From NCBI GenBank assembly GCA_016180705.1, contig JACPAU010000052.1:1-6665 (forward strand): a stretch of DNA of 6,665 nt, in the 5' to 3' direction. The first letter of the stretch is position 1. The number at the start of each line of letters is the position of its first letter. This document shows positions 1 through 5,541 of the stretch, in pieces. This stretch comes from Candidatus Methylomirabilota bacterium. Lineage in GTDB: Bacteria > Methylomirabilota > Methylomirabilia > Methylomirabilales > JACPAU01. A program made the position numbers and the translations under genes. Below the pieces are notes generated by a model that saw only the letters and a program-made list of their open reading frames with translations, made no database searches and was not told the DNA's origin.

Positions 1-972
1 CAGGACCGTGTTGCCCACGCGGACCCGCCGCTGCCCGCCCTTGAGGCCCGCCCGAGCCGCCGGGCTCCGGGGATAGACCTGGGCGACCAGGACCCCCTTT
101 TCGACCGGCAGGTCCAGGGCCTTGACCAGGTCCGGCGAGAGGCTGACCCCGGCGATCCCCAGCCAGGGGTGGCGGACGCGGCCGGTGGCGATGAGCTGGG
201 GGACCAGGCGCCTGGCGGTGTTAACCGGGATGGCGAAGCCGATGCCGACGGAGCCCCCGCTCGGCGAGAAGATGGCCGTGTTGATGCCGATCGCCTCCCC
301 CCGGGAGTTCAGGAGGGGCCCGCCCGAGTTGCCGGGGTTGATGGCCGCGTCGGTCTGGATGATTCCCCGTATCTCCCGCCCGCTCTCGGCCTTGAGGCTC
401 CGGTTCAGGGACGAGATCACGCCCCGGGTGACGGTGCGGTCCAGGCCGAAGGGATTGCCGATGGCGATGGCGAGTTGCCCGACCTGCAGGGCATCCGAGT
501 CTCCCAGGGGGAGGACCGGGAGCGTCCGGCCCGGGAGGTTGATCTTGATGACGGCCAGGTCGTTGTTCGGGTCCCGTCCCACCAGCGTCGCCGGGGTCTT
601 GGTCCCGTCGGCCAGCGTCACCTCCAGGCTCCGCGCGTCCGCCACCACGTGGTTGTTGGTGACGATGTGCCCCTGCTCGTCGAGGATGAACCCGGAGCCT
701 GTCCCGGTCTGGGGGACGACGTTGAAGAAGAAATCGTAGGCGAGGGCGACGCTGGCGATGTGGACCACCGCGGGGCTCGCCTTCCCGTAGACGCCGATGA
801 CGATCCGCTCCTCGGGAGAAAGGTCCCCGGGACCAAGCGGCGCGGGCGCCTCCGCCAGGACGGGGGTCCCGGGGGGCTCGGTCGCGACCGGGCCCAGGAC
901 CCGCAGCGCCCCGACCACCGTGAGACCGGCCACCACGCCGACGAGGAGGAGCGTGCCGAGTCGTCTCCACAT
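1..972 (-). CDS. HtrA/DegP-type trypsin-like serine protease with PDZ domain (3' end beyond the left edge)
   Basis: Membrane-anchored envelope protease of the S1C (HtrA/Deg) family, which degrades or refolds damaged extracytoplasmic proteins. 324 codons are visible. Residues about 5-27 form a hydrophobic segment after MWRR, either a signal anchor or a signal peptide. A Pro-rich linker follows to about residue 50, then the protease domain. The catalytic triad is complete: H108 in TNNHVV, D138 in NNDLAVI and S216 in GNSGGPL. A PDZ domain starts near residue 265 (HPWLGI) and is cut by the window edge after residue 324. The ATG at 970-972 is supported by a GGAGG ribosome binding site at 982-986, 9 bases upstream. 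The gene lies 95 bp downstream of copA on the same strand, so it may be co-transcribed or use its own promoter (a TACAAT box at 1021-1026). A role in copper-damaged envelope proteins is inference from position only. The family call is firm; assignment to DegP, DegQ or DegS is not possible. Confidence 0.95.
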   Translation of the reverse strand, partial: MWRRLGTLLLVGVVAGLTVVGALRVLGPVATEPPGTPVLAEAPAPLGPGDLSPEERIVIGVYGKASPAVVHIASVALAYDFFFNVVPQTGTGSGFILDEQGHIVTNNHVVADARSLEVTLADGTKTPATLVGRDPNNDLAVIKINLPGRTLPVLPLGDSDALQVGQLAIAIGNPFGLDRTVTRGVISSLNRSLKAESGREIRGIIQTDAAINPGNSGGPLLNSRGEAIGINTAIFSPSGGSVGIGFAIPVNTARRLVPQLIATGRVRHPWLGIAGVSLSPDLVKALDLPVEKGVLVAQVYPRSPAARAGLKGGQRRVRVGNTVL

Positions 973-981
973 GACAGGAAA

Positions 982-986
982 CCTCC
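982..986 (-). promoter_or_regulatory. Ribosome binding site of the HtrA-type protease
   Basis: On the minus strand this reads GGAGG, a strong Shine-Dalgarno sequence 9 bases before the ATG at 972. It fixes the protease start. Confidence 0.75.
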
Positions 987-1020
987 ACGGACCCAGCGGG
1001 CCGCGCACAACGACAATCCC

Positions 1021-1049
1021 ATTGTACCACCGGGCCGGCCGGGCGCCAG
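1021..1049 (-). promoter_or_regulatory. Possible promoter of the HtrA-type protease in the copA-protease gap
   Basis: On the minus strand a TACAAT box (1021-1026, five of six matches to TATAAT) stands out in an otherwise very GC-rich gap. A weak -35, CTGGCG (1044-1049), lies 17 bases upstream. Transcription would start near 1014 and give a leader of about 42 nt. The rest of the 95-bp gap (973-1067) holds GC-rich partly palindromic sequence around 1031-1050. There is no T-rich tract after it, so no convincing terminator is seen and read-through from copA remains possible. Confidence 0.4.
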
Positions 1050-1067
1050 GCCCCGGCTCCGCCCCGC

Positions 1068-3479
1068 CTAGCGCGCCAGGGCCGGACGGAAGCGCCGGAG
1101 GCGGAGGGAGTTCGTGACCACCGAGACCGAGGAGAAGGCCATGGCGGCCGCCGCGATCATCGGCATGTGGTCGAGCCACACGCCGAAGAGCGGGTACAGG
1201 ACCCCGGCCGCGACCGGGATCCCGAGCACGTTGTAGATGAAGGCCCAGAAGAGGTTCTGCGTGATCGTGCGCAACGTCCGGCGGCTCAGTTCGATGGCCG
1301 TCACGACCCCCCGGAGATCCCCTTTCACCAGCGTGATGCCCGCCGCCTCCATCGCCACGTCGGTCCCGGTCCCCATGGCGATGCCGATGTCGGAGGCGGC
1401 GAGGGCGGGCGCGTCGTTGATGCCGTCCCCGACCATCGCCACCACCAGTCCCTCGGCCTGGAGCGCCTTGACTATTGCCACCTTGTCCTCGGGCAGCACC
1501 TCCGCCTGCACCCGATCAATGCCGACGCCCCGGGCGATGGCCTCGGCGGTCCGGCGCCTGTCCCCGGTCAGCATCACCACCTGGAGTCCCAAGCGGTGCA
1601 GGCGCTCCACCGCCTCCCGCGAGCCGGGCTTGAGCGTGTCCGCCACGGCGATGAGGCCGGCCGCCCGGCCGTCCACCACCACGAACATGGGGGTTTTTCC
1701 CCCCGCTGCCAGGCGCTCCGCGTCCTCCGCCAGTGCGTCGGCGACGATGCCCTCCTCGGTCAGCATCCGCTCATTACCCAGGAGGACCTTCCGTCCTGCC
1801 ACTTCCCCGCGGACGCCCCGGCCCGGGAGAGCCTCGAAGGCGTTCGCCGGGGGCAGCGCCAGTCCGCGGGACTCCGCCTCCCGGACGATGGCCTCCCCCA
1901 GCGGATGCTCGGAGCCCTTCTCCAGCGCGGCGGCCAGGGCGAGCAGCTCGCCCCCGGGAAGCCCGTCGCGCGCGATCACGTCCGTGACCGACGGCCTGCC
2001 CTCGGTCAGGGTCCCGGTCTTGTCGAAGACGACGGCCGTGATCCGGTGGACCCGCTCCAGGACCTCGCCCCCCCGGATCAGGATGCCGAGCTCCGCCCCC
2101 TTCCCCGTCCCCACCATGATGGCGGTCGGGGTGGCCAGACCCAGGGCGCAGGGGCAGGCGATGATAAGAACCGCCACGAAGGAGAGGAGCCCGAAGAGGG
2201 CGGACGGGAGCGGGCCGAGCCACCACCAGACGAAGTAGGTCACGACGGCGATGCCGATGACGATGGGGACGAATACGCCGGCGACCCGGTCGGCCAGGCG
2301 CTGGATGGGGGCCTTCGAGCCCTGGGCCTCCTCCACCAGCCGGATGATCTGGGCGAGGACGGTGTCCTGGCCCACCTTGGTCGCCTCGAATCGGAACGCT
2401 CCGGTCTTGTTGATCGTCGCCCCGATGACTGGGTCCCCCGGCCGCTTCTCCGCCGGGAGGCTCTCCCCGGTGATCATGGACTCGTCCACGGCGGAGGAGC
2501 CCTCGCGGACGATCCCGTCCACCGGGATCTTCTCCCCGGGCCGGACCACGACCAGGTCCCCGACCCGGACCTCCTCGACGGGGATGTCCCGCTCCTGCCC
2601 CTCCCGGATGACCCGGGCCGTCCTGGGCGCGAGGCCGATGAGTTTCCGGATCGCCTCCGACGTCCGCCCCTTGGCGCGCGCCTCGAGCAGCCGCCCCAAG
2701 AGGATCAAGACGATGATCACCGCGGCGGTGTCGAAGTACACCATCGGGCGGATGCCGTGGCCGGCGAAGAAGACGGGCGCCGCCGTCACGGCGAGACTGT
2801 ACAGGTAGGCGGCGGAGGTGCCCACGGCGATGAGGGTGTTCATGTCGGCGCTGCCGTGCCGGGCCGTCGCCCAGGTCCCCCGGTAGAACTGCCACCCGGC
2901 CCAGAACTGGACCGGGGTCGCGAGGAGCAGGAGGACCCCGTGGGCCTGCAGGAACGGCGGGACCCACGGAAACCATTCCGGGAACGACCCGAAGAAGATC
3001 GGAAGCGTGAGGGTCAGCCCGATCCAGAACTTCCGCCGGAGAGTCGCCACCTCCCGCTCCCGGGCGGCCCGCTCCCCGTCCACGGCGCCCTCCGCCAGCT
3101 CGAGGGGCTCGTAGCCCACGTCGCGGATGGCGCGGCGGAGGCCGGCCGGTGTCACCCGGAGCGGGAGGTACTCGACCGCCGCCTTCGAGGTCGCAAGGTT
3201 CACGCTGGCCGCGAGGACACCGGGGAGGGCCTGGAGGGCCCCCTCGATCTTCTGGATGCAGGAGGCGCACGAGATGCCGCCGATGGGGATGGTCACCCGC
3301 TCGGTCCGGGGCTCGTACCCCACGTCGCGCACCGCCTGTAGCAACGTGGCCGGCGCGACCTCCGGGGCCGCGAGGACCGTGGCGCGTTCCGCCCCGAAGT
3401 TCACGCTGGCGGACTGCACCCCCGGGACCTTCCGCAGCGCTGCCTCGATCGTCGCGGCGCAGGAGGCGCAGGCACCAGT
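1068..3479 (-). CDS. copA: Copper-exporting P1B-type ATPase CopA; 5' end disrupted at the csoR junction
   Basis: Inner-membrane ATPase that pumps Cu(I) from the cytoplasm. Numbering from the codon at 3477-3479 gives 803 residues. There are two N-terminal heavy-metal-associated domains with CASC sites (C4/C7 and C71/C74) and eight predicted membrane helices. The actuator has TGES (337-340). The membrane metal site has CPC (442-444), YN (749-750) and MxxSS (M780, S783, S784), the set typical of the Cu(I) subgroup. The ATP-binding unit has DKTGT (phosphorylated D486), SEHP (523-526), TGD (638-640) and GDGIND (684-689). The body is intact and normal in length. The start is the problem. The first domain normally opens with about ten residues ending GMTC, but here the frame reads TGAC and upstream it is antisense-like junk overlapping csoR. 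No ATG, GTG or TTG occurs in this frame between csoR's start and the domain. The first candidate is GTG at 3417-3419, which would delete the first CASC. The left boundary is exact (stop TAG at 1068-1070); the start given is the limit of homology, not a start codon. Confidence 0.93.
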   Translation of the reverse strand, partial: TGACASCAATIEAALRKVPGVQSASVNFGAERATVLAAPEVAPATLLQAVRDVGYEPRTERVTIPIGGISCASCIQKIEGALQALPGVLAASVNLATSKAAVEYLPLRVTPAGLRRAIRDVGYEPLELAEGAVDGERAAREREVATLRRKFWIGLTLTLPIFFGSFPEWFPWVPPFLQAHGVLLLLATPVQFWAGWQFYRGTWATARHGSADMNTLIAVGTSAAYLYSLAVTAAPVFFAGHGIRPMVYFDTAAVIIVLILLGRLLEARAKGRTSEAIRKLIGLAPRTARVIREGQERDIPVEEVRVGDLVVVRPGEKIPVDGIVREGSSAVDESMITGESLPAEKRPGDPVIGATINKTGAFRFEATKVGQDTVLAQIIRLVEEAQGSKAPIQRLADRVAGVFVPIVIGIAVVTYFVWWWLGPLPSALFGLLSFVAVLIIACPCALGLATPTAIMVGTGKGAELGILIRGGEVLERVHRITAVVFDKTGTLTEGRPSVTDVIARDGLPGGELLALAAALEKGSEHPLGEAIVREAESRGLALPPANAFEALPGRGVRGEVAGRKVLLGNERMLTEEGIVADALAEDAERLAAGGKTPMFVVVDGRAAGLIAVADTLKPGSREAVERLHRLGLQVVMLTGDRRRTAEAIARGVGIDRVQAEVLPEDKVAIVKALQAEGLVVAMVGDGINDAPALAASDIGIAMGTGTDVAMEAAGITLVKGDLRGVVTAIELSRRTLRTITQNLFWAFIYNVLGIPVAAGVLYPLFGVWLDHMPMIAAAAMAFSSVSVVTNSLRLRRFRPALAR

Positions 3480-3724
3480 TCCTCGATCTTGCGGCTCCGG
3501 TCGGCTGCGGTGCCGGAAGTCACGGCGTCCTTCACGCAGCTCTCGATGTGCCGGGCCAGGAGAAGCCGGCTGACCTGCGTGAGGGCCCCCTGGACGGCTG
3601 AGAGTTGAAGGAGGATGTCCACGCAGTACTTGTCCTCCTCCACCATCCGCTGGATGCCCTGGACCTGTCCCTCGATGCGCTTGAGTCGGGCCAGCGCCTT
3701 GTCCTTCGTCTCGGCGTTCAGCAT
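3401..3724 (-). CDS. csoR: CsoR-family copper-sensing transcriptional repressor, C-terminus replaced by out-of-frame copA sequence
   Basis: Small all-helical repressor of the CsoR/RcnR/FrmR family (DUF156). It binds its operator when free of metal and releases it on Cu(I) binding. The conserved core runs from residue 1 to about 84 and includes [15 protein letters not shown] near the start. The three Cu(I) ligands that define CsoR are present: C34 (in KYCVDIL), H59 and C63 (in RHIESC). Y33 and E81/E82, at or near second-shell positions, also look conserved. The family usually ends shortly after a KIEELV-like segment. Here residues 85-107 are Pro/Arg/Cys-rich and are simply copA's first domain read in another frame, ending at the TGA at 3401-3403. 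The true stop is missing. The ATG at 3722-3724 has a weak G-run (3732-3737) as ribosome binding site, 7 bases upstream. The gene heads the copper operon and probably represses itself and copA through the palindrome at 3750-3766. Confidence 0.9.
   Translation of the reverse strand: MLNAETKDKALARLKRIEGQVQGIQRMVEEDKYCVDILLQLSAVQGALTQVSRLLLARHIESCVKDAVTSGTAADRSRKIEELVPAPPAPRRSRQRCGRSRGCSPPA
3462..3490 (-). other. csoR-copA breakpoint: apparent short out-of-frame deletion
   Basis: Reading leftward on the minus strand, csoR homology holds through KIEELV (codons to 3473). copA homology begins at about 3470 in a different frame (TGC GCC TCC TGC, the CASC site). csoR codons start at positions congruent to 1 modulo 3 and copA codons at positions congruent to 2. 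The pieces missing relative to the two families are the last residues and stop of csoR, any spacer with copA's ribosome binding site, copA's start codon and the first strand of its first metal-binding domain. The join falls at about 3471-3475. The sequence cannot show whether this is a true mutation or a consensus or assembly error. Confidence 0.7.
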
Positions 3725-3749
3725 GTGTCGTCCCCCCGGGAGGTCGTTG

Positions 3750-3766
3750 ATACCGTACTGAGGTAT
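3750..3766 (-). promoter_or_regulatory. Putative CsoR operator
   Basis: A 17-bp element with perfect 5-bp arms, ATACC and GGTAT, around a 7-bp centre. CsoR operators are typically pseudo-palindromes of the form ATACC...GGTAT with G/C-rich inner parts, so this fits the family of the adjacent gene. It overlaps the last two bases of the -10 box and covers the expected transcription start. Bound CsoR would therefore block RNA polymerase, and Cu(I) would relieve the block. Confidence 0.65.
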
Positions 3767-3794
3767 AGTATGTCTTCCGATGGCGGCTTGTCAA
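3765..3794 (-). promoter_or_regulatory. Sigma70-type promoter of the csoR-copA operon
   Basis: On the minus strand there is a perfect -35, TTGACA (3789-3794), then an 18-bp spacer and TACTAT as -10 (3765-3770). Transcription should start near 3758, giving a leader of about 34 nt to the csoR ATG. The AT-rich -10 stands out in GC-rich surroundings and overlaps the CsoR operator candidate. Confidence 0.7.
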
Positions 3795-3859
3795 GCAGGC
3801 CCACCCCGGCCGGTGAGGAGCGCGCGCCGGTGCCACACAGCAAACCGCGGTAATCCCCC

Positions 3860-3889
3860 TTGACATCGTCCATCGCCAGCGGGTAGGCT
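3860..3889 (+). promoter_or_regulatory. Sigma70-type promoter of the DtxR-like metal uptake operon
   Basis: A perfect TTGACA -35 (3860-3865) is followed after 18 bp by TAGGCT (3884-3889, three of six matches to TATAAT). Transcription would begin near 3896, exactly where the first operator palindrome starts, giving a leader of about 49 nt. The -10 is weak and its exact placement is uncertain. About 65 bp separate this -35 from the divergent csoR -35. That interval (3795-3859) is GC-rich and shows no further clear element. Confidence 0.55.
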
Positions 3890-3895
3890 CCACTT

Positions 3896-3911
3896 GTTTA
3901 GCCAACTAAAC
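3896..3911 (+). promoter_or_regulatory. Operator palindrome 1 for the DtxR/MntR-like regulator
   Basis: A perfect inverted repeat, GTTTAG then CCAA then CTAAAC. The TTTAG/CTAAA arms resemble boxes bound by MntR and other DtxR-family repressors. The element sits on the predicted transcription start of the gene encoding such a regulator, so metal-dependent self-repression is the simplest reading. It is strikingly AT-rich for this genome. Confidence 0.65.
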
Positions 3912-3914
3912 TTT

Positions 3915-3930
3915 GTTTACCGATCAAAAC
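3915..3930 (+). promoter_or_regulatory. Operator palindrome 2, degenerate copy in tandem with operator 1
   Basis: GTTTACCGATCAAAAC is an imperfect GTTT...AAAC palindrome of the same 16-bp length as operator 1. It matches operator 1 at 12 of 16 positions and starts 19 bp downstream. It ends immediately before the ribosome binding site. Two sites about two helical turns apart suggest two regulator dimers bound side by side. Confidence 0.5.
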
Positions 3931-3935
3931 GGAGG
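3931..3935 (+). promoter_or_regulatory. Ribosome binding site that fixes the regulator start
   Basis: GGAGG lies 9 bases before the ATG at 3945. It favours this start over the in-frame ATG at 3894, which lies on the presumed promoter and operator and would add 17 residues with no family match. Confidence 0.8.
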
Positions 3936-3944
3936 CCAACACTT

Positions 3945-4490
3945 ATGCTGGCGCCAAGGCTTCGCGCGCTCACGGTGAGCCCGACGATGCAGCACTACCT
4001 CCGGGCCATCCACGAACTCGAGAGCGAGCGCGGCTACGCCCGCGTGACCGACCTCGCCCGGCGCCTCCAGGTCGGCAAGGCGGCGGTATCGCTGGCCCTC
4101 CGGACCCTCCGCAAGGATGGGTTCATCCGGCACCAGCACTACCAGGGGGTCGGCCTGACCGAGCGGGGCCTGCGCGAGGCGAAGCAGGTCAGCGGCCGCT
4201 TCGCCATCCTCCGCCGGTTCCTGGAGGACGTCCTCGGGGTGAGCGGCGAGCAGGCCGTCATGGACGCCTGCCTCCTGGAGCACTTCGTGAGCGCCCAGAC
4301 CGTGGACCGGCTCGTGGACCTCATCCGGTTCTTCCAGCAGGACGAGCCGGTCGTCCGGGAGATTTTGGCCCGCTTCCGGGCCTACAGGCGGGCCTGCGAG
4401 AGCCCGACCACCTGTCCCGCCTGCGAATTCGACTGCGACGCCAGCATCGGGCCCGCGGGGCTGGCGGAGGCGAGGAGCGCCCAATCATGA
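3945..4490 (+). CDS. DtxR/MntR-family metal-dependent transcriptional regulator with C-terminal four-cysteine cluster
   Basis: A 181-residue dimeric repressor of the DtxR/MntR type, expected to bind DNA when its metal (Fe2+, Mn2+ or similar) is abundant. Residues 13-75 form the winged helix, including GYARVTDLARRLQV and a recognition helix near 45-57. Residues about 80-145 match the dimerisation and metal-binding region. By eye against DtxR, the primary site is kept as H17 (DtxR M10), C109 (C102), E112 (E105) and H113 (H106). The ancillary-site residues H79, E83 and H98 appear as F86, R90 and V105. Against MntR, D8, E11, H77 and E99 become H17, R20, F86 and C109. After residue 145 there is no SH3-like domain. 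Instead there is a short tail with C151, C157, C160 and C164 (CX5CX2CX3C), which could hold zinc or an Fe-S cluster (inference). The gene leads the uptake operon. Its TGA overlaps the next ATG by 4 bp, implying translational coupling and self-regulation through the operators at 3896-3930. Confidence 0.88.
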   Translation: MLAPRLRALTVSPTMQHYLRAIHELESERGYARVTDLARRLQVGKAAVSLALRTLRKDGFIRHQHYQGVGLTERGLREAKQVSGRFAILRRFLEDVLGVSGEQAVMDACLLEHFVSAQTVDRLVDLIRFFQQDEPVVREILARFRAYRRACESPTTCPACEFDCDASIGPAGLAEARSAQS

Positions 4491-5536
4491 CACTGCGACG
4501 GTGCGGGGAGCGGAGAGGACAGGGGCGTGCGGGTCTTCTGCTCGGGGTGATGGCCGCCGGGTTGTTCCTGGCCCCGGCGGCCGCCGGCGCGCAAGAAATG
4601 ACCCTCTACTCGGCCCGCAAGGAAGAGCTCATCCGCCCGGCCCTCGAGGCCTTCCAGAAGGAGACGGGAATCCGGGTGACCCTGCTCACCGGGGGAGCCG
4701 GCGAACTCGCGCGGCGGATCGAGCTGGAGCGGGCGAACCCGAAGGGGGACGTCTTCCTCGGGACCGCCGCCGGCATCACCGAGCTCCTGCGGCAGAAGGG
4801 GTTGCTCGAGTCCTACGCCTCGCCGAACGCCGGGGAGATCCCCGAGGAATTCCGGGCTGCCGATCACGCCTGGGTGGGGATCACGGGGCGGGTGCGGGTG
4901 CTCATCTACAACACCGGCCGGGTCCCCGCGGGGGAGGCTCCGCAGTCCTACTTCGACCTGACCGCCCCGCGCTGGAAGGGACAGGTGGCCGTCGCCTCCC
5001 TCGGCGAGCGGACCACGGTCTCCTGGCTGGCGACCCTCCTGGCCCTGAAGGGGGAGGAGGCCACCCGGAAGTACGTGGACGCCCTGCGCGCGAACGGGCT
5101 GAAGGTCCTGAAGAACAACACCGAGGTCCGGCACGCGGTCGCCCGGGGCGAGGTCGCCGTCGGGATCACCAACCACTACTACTACATGCTGCAGCTCCAG
5201 GAAGATCCCCGGAGCCCCATCACCCTCGTGTACCCCGACCAGGGGCCGGGGGACATGGGAACCCCCGTCTTCTCCATCACGGCGGCGATCATCAGAGGGG
5301 CCCCGCATCCGGCCGAAGCCCGAGCCCTCATTGACTTCCTCCTGAAGCCGGCCGGCAACCGCCTCCTGGTGGAGGGGGAGTTCGAGATTCCGCTCCTCCC
5401 CAACGTGGCCCTGGCGGGCGCGGACCGGGGGATCCGGGGGCTCGGCCAGTTCAAGAAGGCCCCCGTCACGCAGGTCCAGCTGGCTGACCTCGAGCCCAAG
5501 GTCGAACGGCTCTTCGGCAGCGTCTTCCTGCCGTAA
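4487..5536 (+). CDS. Periplasmic substrate-binding protein of a ferric-iron-type ABC transporter
   Basis: A 349-residue exported binding protein of the FbpA/FutA/IdiA-like class, which captures iron (or a related metal) in the periplasm and delivers it to the permease. The N-terminus is a classic signal peptide: a basic region to residue 14, a hydrophobic core at about 15-33 and a likely cleavage AGA|QE after residue 35. The mature protein starts with the family-typical LYSARKE segment (40-46) and has YNTGRVP at 141-147. A run H230-Y231-Y232-Y233 stands where FbpA and FutA proteins have the paired tyrosines that bind Fe3+. The His that FbpA contributes near its N-terminus is not evident; R44 lies in that area. 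The start overlaps the regulator's stop as ATGA, with GAGGAG at 4472-4477 as ribosome binding site. The permease follows after 5 bases. Iron is the best guess from the tyrosines and the regulator; other substrates of this broad family are not excluded. Confidence 0.88.
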   Translation: MTLRRCGERRGQGRAGLLLGVMAAGLFLAPAAAGAQEMTLYSARKEELIRPALEAFQKETGIRVTLLTGGAGELARRIELERANPKGDVFLGTAAGITELLRQKGLLESYASPNAGEIPEEFRAADHAWVGITGRVRVLIYNTGRVPAGEAPQSYFDLTAPRWKGQVAVASLGERTTVSWLATLLALKGEEATRKYVDALRANGLKVLKNNTEVRHAVARGEVAVGITNHYYYMLQLQEDPRSPITLVYPDQGPGDMGTPVFSITAAIIRGAPHPAEARALIDFLLKPAGNRLLVEGEFEIPLLPNVALAGADRGIRGLGQFKKAPVTQVQLADLEPKVERLFGSVFLP

Positions 5537-5541
5537 GGCGC

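Noticed and set aside
1028..1055. GC-rich inverted-repeat sequence after copA as a rho-independent terminator
   Set aside because: The repeats are simple GGCC/CCGG runs with no following T-tract in the direction of copA transcription.
169..1071. Plus-strand and other minus-strand open frames over the protease gene
   Set aside because: They are low-complexity Asp/Gly/Arg/Pro-rich translations of the same GC-rich DNA. The protease frame alone carries a complete catalytic triad and a ribosome binding site.
1167..3341. Long plus-strand open frame (724 codons) antisense to copA
   Set aside because: It is rich in Asp, Gly, Pro, Arg and His with no domain or membrane pattern. It is a mirror of the GC-rich codon pattern of copA, which has full motif support on the other strand.
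3465..3485. Programmed -1 frameshift making a CsoR-CopA fusion
   Set aside because: A -1 shift would indeed connect the frames, but no slippery heptamer or obvious downstream stem-loop is present at the junction. A deletion or sequence error explains the missing family residues better.
3480..3905. N-terminal extension of the copA frame up to the ATG at 3905
   Set aside because: This part overlaps csoR in another frame, crosses the csoR promoter and operator, and shows no resemblance to any CopA N-terminus.
3894..3944. Upstream ATG at 3894 as the start of the DtxR-like regulator
   Set aside because: It has no ribosome binding site and lies on the presumed transcription start and operators. 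The ATG at 3945 has GGAGG at ideal spacing, and family homology begins after it.
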